A program made the position numbers and the translations under genes. DNA of 64,000 bases from Paludibacter sp. Its GTDB lineage: Bacteria; Bacteroidota; Bacteroidia; Bacteroidales; Paludibacteraceae. The stretch is from contig JAQTUE010000003.1 in assembly GCA_028710415.1 (NCBI GenBank), forward strand, positions 212,858-276,857. Reading direction: 5' to 3'. Every line of letters starts with the position of its first letter. The stretch's first letter is position 1. The notes beneath the pieces were generated by a model, which saw nothing but the letters and a program-made list of their open reading frames with translations, made no database searches and was not told the DNA's origin. Shown here piece by piece: positions 37,624-46,910 of the stretch.

Positions 37624-38151
37624 TTAATGTATTAAAAGTAAGTGAATTACCCGGATAAATAACGCCGGAATCAATGGTTTATTGTAAATGAATAAAGAGT
37701 AAAGTTGTAAATCAGTTATTGAAATAACTATTACCACTTAAAAATAAAACGAGAAATTACACCGTAGGTGTTAACTGTTCATAACCCCCAGTGGAGCTTG
37801 CGGAACTGGGGGTTAATGAATAAAATCAAAGACAGAACTCTGTAAGAGTTCACCAACAGAACCAAGTGTTTAAGTACTTTTCCTTTGGTCAACTCCTATG
37901 GAGTTGGCTAGTTTATATTTTAGTTTCCCCCAGTTCCGCAAGCTCCACTTGGGGTTATGCACGGGGAACTCTTACAGAGTTATTCAAGCAGTAAACGATC
38001 AAGCCATCTAATGTGATCTCTGGCAATTTTGAATTATCAAACAATAATGTAAAAATTTTCTCATTGGTTGCAAAATCCAATAGTCATTAAATAGAAACAG
38101 AGCTCGTTACATAATTGTATATGTATTTAAAACCTGCTTATTTGTCATTTT
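37624..38151. other. Intergenic stretch dominated by hairpin element copy 3
   Basis: The 528-nt gap between the exosortase and tsaD genes is mostly hairpin element copy 3 (37760-38088). The remaining flanks are AT-rich and show nothing else. Confidence 0.65.
37760..38088. repeat. Hairpin element copy 3 (MITE-like)
   Basis: CACCGTAGGTG is at 37760-37770. Arms 37780-37812 and 37927-37959 are near-perfect inverted repeats around a 114-nt loop (37813-37926). The right terminal repeat (38064-38088) matches copies 1 and 2. The loop sequence is nearly the exact reverse complement of the copy 2 loop. The left terminal repeat is not recognisable. Confidence 0.85.
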
Positions 38152-39180
38152 TTATAATTTGTTTGAAACCCTTGCATACGGAACTTCCTCGATAGAACAA
38201 AAATCGTTGTTATGATACTTGAAGTTGCCGGTAATGGCAATCATGGCTGCATTGTCGGTGGTGAAAGCAAAGGGAGGAATGTAGACTTCCCAGCCATATT
38301 TAGCACCATGATCGAGGAAGGACTGTCGCAGAGCGGAATTGGCCGAGACGCCTCCTGCAACTGCCACCTGGTTAATGTTCAGTTCTTTGGCAGCCTTACG
38401 AAGTTTATTCATCAATATCTCCACTACCGTAGCCTGAATGGAAGCACACAGGTCGTTCAGGTTTTCCTCCACGAAATTCGGATTTTCCTTAACCTTATCG
38501 CGTAGCAAATACAGGAACGAAGTCTTTAACCCGCTGAAACTATAGTTGTAATCCTGAATCTGCGGTTTATTGAAGGTGAAGGCGAGGGGATTTCCTGTTT
38601 TTGCCAGCCTGTCGATATGCGGGCCGCCCGGATAGGGGAGTCCCATTACTTTTGCACATTTATCGAACGCTTCCCCGGCGGCATCGTCGATAGTCTGGCC
38701 TATCACTTCCATGTCGTTGTACGCTTTTACCAGCACAATCTGGGAGTTGCCGCCCGAAACAAGGAGGCAAAGAAACGGGAATTTGGGCTGCCGTTCGTCG
38801 GGTTTTCCTTCGCTGATAAAATGAGCCAACACATGTGCCTGCAGATGATTCACATCGATAAGCGGAATGTCCAGTGCCTGGGCAAACCCTTTGGCAAATG
38901 AGGTCCCTACCAGCAGGGACCCTAACAATCCCGGGCCACGGGTGAAAGCGATGGCGCTCAGGTCCTTTTTGTCAATCCCGGCACGCTTTAATGCTTCGTG
39001 CACCACGGGAATAATGTTCAATTGATGGGCTCGGGAGGCAAGTTCAGGGACTACACCCCCGAAACTGGCGTGAACGGCCTGGTTGGCAATGACATTGGAC
39101 AGCATAATTCCGTTGCTTATCACTGATGCGGAAGTGTCGTCGCAGGACGATTCTATGCCTAATATTATAGTTGGTTTCAT
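38152..39180 (-). CDS. tsaD: tRNA N6-adenosine threonylcarbamoyltransferase
   Basis: The 342-residue protein has the TsaD/Kae1 ASKHA fold. It begins ILGIESSCDDTSASV, has the metal-binding HLQAH (His112 and His116) and a late TTDNAAMIA with the third ligand Asp. It transfers threonylcarbamoyl to A37 of ANN-decoding tRNAs, with TsaB and TsaE. It is divergent from tamB, a common Bacteroidetes pairing. Confidence 0.96.
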   Translation of the reverse strand: MKPTIILGIESSCDDTSASVISNGIMLSNVIANQAVHASFGGVVPELASRAHQLNIIPVVHEALKRAGIDKKDLSAIAFTRGPGLLGSLLVGTSFAKGFAQALDIPLIDVNHLQAHVLAHFISEGKPDERQPKFPFLCLLVSGGNSQIVLVKAYNDMEVIGQTIDDAAGEAFDKCAKVMGLPYPGGPHIDRLAKTGNPLAFTFNKPQIQDYNYSFSGLKTSFLYLLRDKVKENPNFVEENLNDLCASIQATVVEILMNKLRKAAKELNINQVAVAGGVSANSALRQSFLDHGAKYGWEVYIPPFAFTTDNAAMIAITGNFKYHNNDFCSIEEVPYARVSNKL

Positions 39181-39289
39181 GATTTAAAAACGATATTAAA
39201 ATTCTAAAAATGGATAAACAAATAAACAAGGGTAGATTTTCTCTTCACCCTCATGTTTTTTAATGAAATGTGAATTCTTATCCGGCTAT

Positions 39290-39323
39290 CCTTGCTGATT
39301 TCACGAATTATTCTTTACTTTTG
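39290..39323 (+). promoter_or_regulatory. Promoter-like sequence at the tamB 5' end
   Basis: TTG (39292-39294) and TACTTTTG (39316-39323) are 21 nt apart, fitting the Bacteroides consensus. If used, transcription starts near 39330, inside the open frame. Translation would then have to begin at a non-ATG codon upstream of the signal anchor. Confidence 0.5.
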
Positions 39324-42300
39324 CGTAATAAAGTCCAAAGGTATAAAAAAAAGAAGTAACATATTAAGTTTTAGTTTCGAGGGAATAATATTATTTCTCG
39401 TTATTCTCTCTATGTTGTTACAGACCAACAGTATACAACAAACCATCACCAAAGCGATAGTCGCAGAACTTTCGGACAAGTTGCACTCGCATGTCAGTGT
39501 GGGATCTATCCGCTATAAACTGTTTAACGATATCTCGATGGACGATTTGTATGTGGAAGACCAGCAAAAGGATACCCTGCTATTTGTCAAGCAGGTTGAT
39601 GCCCATTTCGATTTGTGGGAGTTCTTTCATGGCAAGATCATTATTTCCTCTGTCGTATTGGATCGTTTCTATGGGAATATTATCATTGATAAAGCCGGTC
39701 ATTCCAACCTTGATTTTGTGATTAATGCTTTTAAGAAACCTGCCAGTAAGGATACTACCTCCGTGGAATACCAGGTAAAGCGTTTCAAACTAAAGAATTC
39801 CTCCTTCAATTTCACCAATCTGAATCAATTCAAGCCGCTCCCCAACGGGGTGTTCAATGGCAATAAAATGAAATTCAAGGCGATTAATGCTGATATTTCA
39901 CTGGACCTGTTGAATAAGGATTCGCTGAGTGCCAGCATTAAGAGTCTGAGTGCCGTGGAACATACCGGATTGGTTTTGACGGACCTGAGGACCCAAGTTT
40001 ATGGTTCCAAAAAAGGAGTCAAAATACCTGAATTTGACGTTAAGATGCCTAATTCGTTACTTCACCTGGAAGATATCCATCTTAAATACGAGAACCTGGC
40101 TGATTTGAACCGCTTTTTAGAAAAGGTACGGATCAATGCCCTTATCAGCAACTCACATGTGGCATTTTCTGACCTGAAAGCCTTTGTACCTGAATTTAAG
40201 AATGTCAGGGGAGCTGCCCAGATTACCGGGTTGATTACCGGGAGGATCTCCAGCCTGCATTTCCAGAATATCAAGATCAGATACGGGAAATCGTTTTTAT
40301 TCCATGCTGACATTGATATCAACGGACTTCCCGATTCGCGTGAACTATTTATTTACGGCCAGATAAAAGACCTGCAGGTTGAGAAATCCGATGTGCAGGA
40401 TCTCGTATCGGAGATAATCAACAAGCCTTTTGTGTTGCCTAACGAAGTGAACCAACTTGGCCTGATCCGTTACAAGGGGAATATCACCGGATTCCTGAAT
40501 AACCTGGTTGTTTTTGGAAACCTGACTACCAATGTGGGCAGCGTGTCCTCGGATATACTCCTGAAATTCGAAAACCGTCTGCGGGATTTGATTTACAACG
40601 GAACGATAAAATCATCAAGCCTGCAACTGGGCAAATTGCTTAACAACAAACAACTTGGCATAGTGTCCTTCAATTTAAACACCATTGGAACAAAGAAATT
40701 CAATGCGAAATTCCAGGGAACTGTAAAAGGGAAAGTATCGGAATTCCAGTTTAATAATTATTCTTACCGTGACGTGTTGCTCGGAGGTAAGTACGATGGG
40801 AAAGGATATGACGGTACTGTGGATATGACCGACCAGAACCTGGATGCACATTTTGAGGGGAAGATTGACCTGACACAAAAACTGCCGGTGTATGACTTTG
40901 GCCTGAGGGTTAAGAAAGTGAACCTGAATGCACTGAAACTGATAACCACTTACCAGGGAGCCATCCTGTCGTTTAACGGGAATACCAACATTATAGGAAA
41001 TTCGCTGGATAATATCAACGGGGCAATTCATTTTGACAGCATCCGGTTCACGAATCAGAATAAAACGCTGGCAGTAGATAATATCCAGTTAATCTCGCGC
41101 ATAGATGCCGAAACCACACATTTCACCATTGTGTCGGATTATGTGAACGGAGCATTCAGTGGGAATTTCAAGTACAGCACCGTAGGGCAAACCATCGACA
41201 AGATCGTACAGAAATACCTGCCCTCGCTGGCTAACCTGACCAAGAACAAGACACCGGATAAATACACCAATCACATTGACATGGACCTGAGGATTGAGAA
41301 TATCTCAAAAATCTCGGATATCCTTGGGCTGCCTTTCTCCCTGGAAGGAGTATCGACTGTGAAGGGGTATATTGATGAACGGACCAACAAGATGGATGTA
41401 TCGGCCAATATCCCGGTTTTTAAAACGAACAAACAGGAACTGGATAACCTGACCCTGCATTTTGATAACCCGTCCCAACAACTCCAGTTAACCTCGCGTG
41501 CGCAACTGCAGGGAAAAGATGGCATGCAGAACGTCTTCCTCAGGGCATTTGCAGCCAGGGATTCGGTGACCACCCATTTGGGTTGGCAAAATGCCCAACA
41601 GGTAACCAATGCCGGGGAATTTAATACGGTTACCCGGTTTAAATCGGAAAATGGCAAGACTTCTGCCCAGCTATCTGTATTTCCTTCGCAGATCATTATT
41701 TCGGATACTATTTGGAGTATCCATCCCTGCAAGGTTGACTTCAAGGCGGACAGTACCATACAGATCCATAATTTTAATTTCGATAATCACAGTCAGTTTG
41801 TGCATATCAACGGGACATTGTCCAAAAAACAGACTGATAGTTTAAACCTGTCGTTGAATGATGTGGACCTGGATTTTGTAATGGGATTGTTGAAATTAAA
41901 AGGAATAGCCATCAGTGGTGTAGTGACAGGGAAGGCTACTTTGTTGAGTGTGCTCAAACAGCCTATCTTTGAAGCGAATATAGACGTAAAGAATTTTCAG
42001 TTAAACCATAAATGGCTGGGAAATGGCCACATATCTTCCAATTGGGATAAATTAAACAGCCAGCTGCTGGCACGGGGTTCGTTCCTGAATGATAAGAAAG
42101 ATACCATTGTGGTGGCTAAAGGGGTCTACACGCCCAAAAATGATACCATCATTGTGAATTTTGATGCCCGTAATTTCAGCATAGAATTCCTGACGCCATA
42201 CCTGGAAACAGTGGTACAGAATTTAAAGGGATATTTATCAGGGCATATCCGCCTGTTTGGTGCCCTGAAACATGGCATCAGCTTTGATGGGGACGGGATT

Positions 42301-43803
42301 GTAAATAAAGGGCAGGTGTCGGTTAAAATGCTGAATACAACTTATTTCCTGCAGGATTCGGTGCATCTGACACGGAATACCATCGAGTTCAGGAATATAA
42401 GAATCTATGACCAGGAGCGTAATCCGGCTTCCCTGAATGCCATGCTCACACACAATGGGTTCTTCCAACACATGAAATTTGATGCCCGGATAGCAGGTAA
42501 GAATATGCTTGCACTCAATACCCAGGCGGAAGATAACGATTACTTTTTCGGGAAAGCCTACGCCAACGGATCAGTTCATATTTACGGGGATGAGCGGGAA
42601 GCCAATATCTTTGTCAATGCCATTTCGCAACCCCAGACCAAATGCTATATCCAAATGGGAGGGACTTCGAAAGCCTCGAACAATTCGTTTATCAATTTTG
42701 TAAACAAGATAAACAACAATTCGAAGAATACAACTGCACCTCAAAAGTCCATAGGGAAGGATATGAATGTAAAAGTGAACTTGCAGATTGAGTGTACCCC
42801 TGATGCCGAAATGGAATTGATTGTGGATCCCAAAGGCGGAGATATGATCAGCGGTACGGGAAACGGAAGCCTGCGTGTGGAATTTGATACTTACACCGAC
42901 CTGAAACTTTACGGAACCTATACGATAGACAGGGGTTATTATTTGTTTACGCTGCAGAACCTGATCCGCAAGGAATTTAAAATAGACCAGGGAAGCACCC
43001 TGTCATGGACCGGTAACCCACGCAGCGCCCAGGTAAATATCAGGGCCCTGTATCCGTTGACAGCTTCGCTCAAGGACCTGATCGACCCAAGCCAGCTGGG
43101 GAATATGCGTACCAGCGTCCCTGTGAATTGTGTGCTGAAACTGACTGATAATTTAATGAAGCCGACAATCCGGTTTGACATTGACCTGCCGCAAAGTGAT
43201 GAAGGAGTCAAACAGATTGTGCGGAATACGATCAATACCGACGAAATGATGAACCGCCAGATCCTGTACCTGTTGGTATTCAACCGTTTCTATACACCTG
43301 ATTACATGCGGACAGCCACCACTTCCAACCTGGGGACCAATGAAGCTTTGTCATTTGCCACTTCTACCTTAAGCGCCCAATTGAACAACTGGATTTCCCA
43401 GACCTTTAAAAGCAATAGTTTCTCCCTGGGAGTGGATTACCGACAAACCGACCAGTTAAGCAGTGACGTACAGGCGCAGATACTCTACCAGCCCAACAAC
43501 CGTTGGATAGTGAATGGAAATATCGGATACCGGAATGATATCCTGACCACCAATACCAACCGTTTTATCAGCGATGTGGATTTCCAGTACCTGCTGACTG
43601 AATCGGGCAAGCTGCGGTTTAAGGCCTACAACCATACTGTCGACAGGTATCAGCTACGTACGGCTACCCAGACACAGGGCGTGGGATTCATTTATAAGGA
43701 AGACTTTGTCAGTGTCAAGGATCTGTTCGGTTACTATTGGCGCCTGTTGACCGCACCTAAAACAAAAACAACCAATGAAGAAAAACCCGCTGTTAAGAAA
43801 TAA
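39292..43803 (+). CDS. tamB: TamB-like translocation and assembly module protein
   Basis: The reading frame is open for 1503 residues from a TTG at 39292. A signal anchor (IILFLVILSMLLQT, about 32-45) is followed by a very long beta-rich region and a C-terminal TamB/DUF490 domain, with IDRGYYLFTLQNLIRKEFKID, GNPRSAQVNIRALYPL and LLVFNRFYTPD as typical stretches. TamB spans the periplasm and helps outer-membrane assembly or lipid transport. The start is uncertain: no ATG lies between 39292 and 39412, and ATG 39412 would remove the anchor. A promoter match overlaps the TTG. The protein is unmistakable even so. A DUF3256 gene overlaps its 3' end. Confidence 0.92.
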   Translation: MLISRIILYFCVIKSKGIKKRSNILSFSFEGIILFLVILSMLLQTNSIQQTITKAIVAELSDKLHSHVSVGSIRYKLFNDISMDDLYVEDQQKDTLLFVKQVDAHFDLWEFFHGKIIISSVVLDRFYGNIIIDKAGHSNLDFVINAFKKPASKDTTSVEYQVKRFKLKNSSFNFTNLNQFKPLPNGVFNGNKMKFKAINADISLDLLNKDSLSASIKSLSAVEHTGLVLTDLRTQVYGSKKGVKIPEFDVKMPNSLLHLEDIHLKYENLADLNRFLEKVRINALISNSHVAFSDLKAFVPEFKNVRGAAQITGLITGRISSLHFQNIKIRYGKSFLFHADIDINGLPDSRELFIYGQIKDLQVEKSDVQDLVSEIINKPFVLPNEVNQLGLIRYKGNITGFLNNLVVFGNLTTNVGSVSSDILLKFENRLRDLIYNGTIKSSSLQLGKLLNNKQLGIVSFNLNTIGTKKFNAKFQGTVKGKVSEFQFNNYSYRDVLLGGKYDGKGYDGTVDMTDQNLDAHFEGKIDLTQKLPVYDFGLRVKKVNLNALKLITTYQGAILSFNGNTNIIGNSLDNINGAIHFDSIRFTNQNKTLAVDNIQLISRIDAETTHFTIVSDYVNGAFSGNFKYSTVGQTIDKIVQKYLPSLANLTKNKTPDKYTNHIDMDLRIENISKISDILGLPFSLEGVSTVKGYIDERTNKMDVSANIPVFKTNKQELDNLTLHFDNPSQQLQLTSRAQLQGKDGMQNVFLRAFAARDSVTTHLGWQNAQQVTNAGEFNTVTRFKSENGKTSAQLSVFPSQIIISDTIWSIHPCKVDFKADSTIQIHNFNFDNHSQFVHINGTLSKKQTDSLNLSLNDVDLDFVMGLLKLKGIAISGVVTGKATLLSVLKQPIFEANIDVKNFQLNHKWLGNGHISSNWDKLNSQLLARGSFLNDKKDTIVVAKGVYTPKNDTIIVNFDARNFSIEFLTPYLETVVQNLKGYLSGHIRLFGALKHGISFDGDGIVNKGQVSVKMLNTTYFLQDSVHLTRNTIEFRNIRIYDQERNPASLNAMLTHNGFFQHMKFDARIAGKNMLALNTQAEDNDYFFGKAYANGSVHIYGDEREANIFVNAISQPQTKCYIQMGGTSKASNNSFINFVNKINNNSKNTTAPQKSIGKDMNVKVNLQIECTPDAEMELIVDPKGGDMISGTGNGSLRVEFDTYTDLKLYGTYTIDRGYYLFTLQNLIRKEFKIDQGSTLSWTGNPRSAQVNIRALYPLTASLKDLIDPSQLGNMRTSVPVNCVLKLTDNLMKPTIRFDIDLPQSDEGVKQIVRNTINTDEMMNRQILYLLVFNRFYTPDYMRTATTSNLGTNEALSFATSTLSAQLNNWISQTFKSNSFSLGVDYRQTDQLSSDVQAQILYQPNNRWIVNGNIGYRNDILTTNTNRFISDVDFQYLLTESGKLRFKAYNHTVDRYQLRTATQTQGVGFIYKEDFVSVKDLFGYYWRLLTAPKTKTTNEEKPAVKK

Positions 43804-44437
43804 CCTGATGGTAGCAGGCCTGCTCCTGTTGGCTAGCCCTCTTGTTCAATCGCAGACCATAGAAAAGTGGTTCGTAAATATGCCCGATGTACTCAATCCC
43901 ACCCTGACAAAGCAAAACCGGATGGAGCTGCTGGAATACCACAAGGCAGGACAGGGAGACAGCATCACCAACCGGTTCGGACACCAGACCTATTTGATGG
44001 GGTACGATAGCCTGCAACAAAAGATAGTGGTTAAGAACACACCTGTATCTACTTTTGAAATGAAGATTTTTAAACTGGAAGACAGTACTTCGGTGGTGGG
44101 AATTATCCGTACCGTCTGTGCTCCGGTATGTTTGTCTTCGGTAGAATTCTATGATACGGCCTGGCATAAGATCCCGGTACAGTTCACCATGCCGAAAGCG
44201 ATAGAATGGCTGGATGTAAAGAGTATCCCTGCGGACAAAATTGATGTGCAATGGGCGAAAAATTTAATGGGCATCGGCTTTATCTCGTTGCATTTTGCGG
44301 AGAAAGGCCAACTGCTGGTAGCCAAAAACAACACCCTTGATTTTATCAGTGCCGAGGACCGGAAAGTTATTGCCCCGTATGTGACAACGACAGATATCTC
44401 CTATGAGCTGAAAGGCCGGATCTGGAAACGGAAATAA
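43775..44437 (+). CDS. DUF3256 family exported protein
   Basis: The 220-residue protein has a signal peptide (about residues 1-26, ending VQSQ) and a beta-rich mature part beginning WFVNMPDVLNPTLTKQNRMELLEY, typical of the Bacteroidales DUF3256 family. Function is unknown. It starts inside the last 29 nt of tamB in another frame, so the two genes are translationally linked and may act together at the cell envelope. Confidence 0.82.
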   Translation: MKKNPLLRNNLMVAGLLLLASPLVQSQTIEKWFVNMPDVLNPTLTKQNRMELLEYHKAGQGDSITNRFGHQTYLMGYDSLQQKIVVKNTPVSTFEMKIFKLEDSTSVVGIIRTVCAPVCLSSVEFYDTAWHKIPVQFTMPKAIEWLDVKSIPADKIDVQWAKNLMGIGFISLHFAEKGQLLVAKNNTLDFISAEDRKVIAPYVTTTDISYELKGRIWKRK

Positions 44438-44445
44438 TAAAAAAA

Positions 44446-44475
44446 AGCCCTGTGCAATTTGCACAGGGCTTTTTT
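44446..44475. terminator. Bidirectional terminator between DUF3256 gene and rpmE2
   Basis: AGCCCTGTGC (44446-44455) and GCACAGGGCT (44461-44470) form a perfect 10-bp stem with a 5-nt loop, flanked by an A-run and a T-run. It serves the two convergent genes. Confidence 0.93.
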
Positions 44476-44491
44476 ATGGATAGTGATATCC

Positions 44492-44752
44492 TTATTTTTT
44501 GTTTTCACCACGTTTAGCATAACGTGTCATGAATTTATCAACACGACCTGCTGTATCCACCAAATTCGATTTACCGGTGTAAAAAGGATGTGATGAACTC
44601 GAGATTTCCATTTTTACTACAGGATAAGTTACACCATCAATATCGATAGTTTCCTTAGTGTTTACGGTTGAACGAGAAATAAAGGTGTCACCGTTCGACA
44701 TATCTTTAAATGCTACCGGACGATAATTTTCTGGATGGATTCCGCTTTTCAT
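44492..44752 (-). CDS. rpmE2: 50S ribosomal protein L31, type B
   Basis: The 86-residue protein reads as type B L31: MKSGIHPENYRPVAFKDMS, then YPVVKMEISSSSHPFYTGK and DTAGRVDKFMTRYAKR. It lacks the four zinc-binding cysteines of the type A form. It belongs to the large ribosomal subunit. It has a consensus promoter directly upstream. Confidence 0.96.
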   Translation of the reverse strand: MKSGIHPENYRPVAFKDMSNGDTFISRSTVNTKETIDIDGVTYPVVKMEISSSSHPFYTGKSNLVDTAGRVDKFMTRYAKRGENKK

Positions 44753-44798
44753 ATCTTTATGTTTTAATTTATTTTTTCGGTGTTGTTATTTCGGCTTG

Positions 44799-44829
44799 CA
44801 AAAGTACTAATTTCCATCTAAATATCAAA
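44799..44829 (-). promoter_or_regulatory. Promoter of rpmE2
   Basis: On the minus strand TTTG (44826-44829), a 19-nt spacer and TACTTTTG (44799-44806) match the Bacteroides consensus exactly, 46 nt upstream of the start codon. Confidence 0.8.
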
Positions 44830-44936
44830 GAATTTCGACGATTTTTATTCCGCAAGATGAGTTATTGTTGTTGAAAACGATATTTTTAAATTTAATTTAC
44901 TAGTATACAAGATGATAACATTCGTGTGTTTTAGGT

Positions 44937-45836
44937 TTACCTGGACCCAAAATATAATAATAGCATCCCAATGAGTACTCCAAGCAGGTCCAGAATCTTC
45001 AGGCGTATGTTTTTATCGTGCATGTAGATGGCGCCATAGAAGAATGGGACGATCACCCCGGAGCGGCGGATGGTAGAAACCACTGAAATCATCGACCCGG
45101 GTAATGTTAAGGCATAGAAATAAACAAAATCGGCTACCACCAGGAAAATGGAAATGAATGCTATCGCCCATTTGAATTTAAATGGGGTTGTTTTATTGCG
45201 GGTGGGTGCCCACAGGAACAGGGTGATGATCCCCATAATGGCTGCCTGGTAGAAGGTGTAATATACCTGCACCGACATGGCATCGAACTTATTCATGAGG
45301 TATTTATCATACAGCCCGCTCAATGCACCTGTGAGGGTAGCCAGGATGATAAACCAGAACCATTTGTTTGATTTCAGCGATATGCCTTCTTTTTTACCGA
45401 CTACAGAGAACATGAAAAAAGAAATCAGGGTCAACCCAACCCCGGCAGCCTGATACCCATTGAGCTTTTCACCAAAAATAAGCATGGCACCCACCACAGT
45501 CCATACCGGTTGGGTCGCTTTGATGGGGGAAGCTAATGAGATAGGCAAATGCTTTAAGGCGAAGTATGCAAAAAGCCACGATGTCAGAACAATAACCGCT
45601 TTTAAAATGAATAAAAGGTGAGTATGGAAATCAACACGGGGCACATAAAAGATGCCACCTTTGAGAACATCCGGGAAAACCTCCGATATGAATAAGAACG
45701 GTGCGAGGATAGCGCAGGAAAATAAGATGGAGACTAAAATTACCGGTATGACAGCATTTTTTTCTAATGATACTTTTTTAAAGACTTCATAGGATCCTAA
45801 TAAAATGGCAGAGACAAAAGCGAGAAATAACCACAT
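44937..45836 (-). CDS. EamA/DMT-family transporter
   Basis: The 299-residue membrane protein has ten hydrophobic segments in two EamA halves (about 1-140 and 150-299). LPISLASPIKATQPVWTVVGAMLIFGE in the first half and SMISVVSTIRRSGVIVPFFYGAIYMHD in the second are in keeping with the drug/metabolite transporter superfamily. The substrate is unknown. It lies upstream of rpmE2 on the same strand, 184 nt away, with no clear operon partner. Confidence 0.88.
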   Translation of the reverse strand: MWLFLAFVSAILLGSYEVFKKVSLEKNAVIPVILVSILFSCAILAPFLFISEVFPDVLKGGIFYVPRVDFHTHLLFILKAVIVLTSWLFAYFALKHLPISLASPIKATQPVWTVVGAMLIFGEKLNGYQAAGVGLTLISFFMFSVVGKKEGISLKSNKWFWFIILATLTGALSGLYDKYLMNKFDAMSVQVYYTFYQAAIMGIITLFLWAPTRNKTTPFKFKWAIAFISIFLVVADFVYFYALTLPGSMISVVSTIRRSGVIVPFFYGAIYMHDKNIRLKILDLLGVLIGMLLLYFGSR

Positions 45837-46016
45837 TTTTAATTTACAATTTACAAAACATTTACAATTTTATCATTTACCATTTACTATTTAAAGAGTA
45901 GTAGGAAGTGATAATTTACGATTAAAAATTTACTATTTAGTCATTTACCATTTACTATTTAAAGAAAAGATAGGAAGTGATAATTTGATATTTACTATTT
46001 AAGCATTTACTATTTA
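45837..46016. repeat. Spacer of imperfect TTTACCATTTACTATTTAAA repeats
   Basis: The 180-nt spacer between truA and the EamA gene has three related segments with the words ATTTACCATTTACTATTTAAAG and GGAAGTGATAATTT, at about 45877, 45950 and 46000. They are direct repeats of roughly 70 nt. Confidence 0.65.
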
Positions 46017-46772
46017 CTAATCAATGAAAATGCTATCCGGGTATTTTATATCCACCAGGTACAGGCCTTGTGCCGGTACTGAAGTGCCGGCTTTGCAGCG
46101 GTTTTTTAGTTCAATGACATTCCTGAACTCCTCCATGGTTAATTTACCACGGCCCACTTCAAATAAAGTACCTACTATGGCACGAACCATATTCCGCAGG
46201 AAACGATCGGCTTCAATGGTGAATACCCATTCATCTTCCCGTAGTGTCCATTCGGCATGCTTGATGGAGCAGTTATTGGTCTTTACATCGGTGTGCAACT
46301 TGCTGAAGCTTGTGAAATCGCGGTATTCTTTCAACGATTCAGCTGCTATGTTCATAGCATCCATGTTCAGCTTGTCGGTGATGCGGGCAGCCAGTTCATT
46401 CTTAAAAACAGATTTTTGAAGCACCACATGATACTCGTACTTCCTGGACATGGCATCAAAGCGGGCATGGGCATCCGATTGTACTTCCCGGATCTTAAGT
46501 ACAGCAATGTCTTTAGGTAAAAAGCTGTTCAATTTGGATACTAAATCAAAATTTGAGGGGAAGTTGCCTTCGTAGTCGAAATGTGCCACCATAAGCCTAG
46601 CATGCACTCCTGTATCGGTGCGACCGGCCCCTGTCAATTCAATATCGGTTCGTAGGATGGTGCATAAAGCCTTTGTGAGCACTTCCTGTACTGAAATGCC
46701 ATTGGGCTGTATTTGCCAGCCGTGATAAGCTGTGCCTTTATAGGAAAAATAGAGGAAGTACCGTTTATTCAC
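46017..46772 (-). CDS. truA: tRNA pseudouridine synthase A
   Basis: The 251-residue enzyme contains [14 protein letters not shown] (11-24) and [11 protein letters not shown] (48-58), with catalytic Asp53. It makes pseudouridine at positions 38-40 of the tRNA anticodon arm. The start codon is GTG at 46772, and no ATG lies before the conserved region. A TATCTTTG box (46777-46784) ends only 5 nt upstream of the GTG, so the transcript may be leaderless or nearly so. Confidence 0.95.
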   Translation of the reverse strand: MNKRYFLYFSYKGTAYHGWQIQPNGISVQEVLTKALCTILRTDIELTGAGRTDTGVHARLMVAHFDYEGNFPSNFDLVSKLNSFLPKDIAVLKIREVQSDAHARFDAMSRKYEYHVVLQKSVFKNELAARITDKLNMDAMNIAAESLKEYRDFTSFSKLHTDVKTNNCSIKHAEWTLREDEWVFTIEADRFLRNMVRAIVGTLFEVGRGKLTMEEFRNVIELKNRCKAGTSVPAQGLYLVDIKYPDSIFID

Positions 46773-46776
46773 GGTG

Positions 46777-46784
46777 CAAAGATA
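46777..46784 (-). promoter_or_regulatory. -7 box touching the truA start codon
   Basis: TATCTTTG on the minus strand lies at 46777-46784, with the GTG start at 46770-46772. Given the usual distance to the start of transcription, little or no leader would exist. Confidence 0.55.
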
Positions 46785-46855
46785 CGAATAACTAATTTAT
46801 AATTCACAGTTCACAATTCATAATTAGTCAGTGTGTAGAAAGTCAATATATTAAA

Positions 46856-46887
46856 AACAACCCATTGATCTATCTCCATGGGTTGTT
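46856..46887 (-). terminator. Terminator of the acyl-CoA synthetase gene
   Basis: AACAACCCAT (46856-46865) and ATGGGTTGTT (46878-46887) form a 10-bp perfect stem with a T-rich tract on the minus-strand 3' side. It lies 24 nt after the stop codon at 46911. Confidence 0.85.
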
Positions 46888-46910
46888 AGTTCGTATGTTG
46901 CGGTTTAAAT

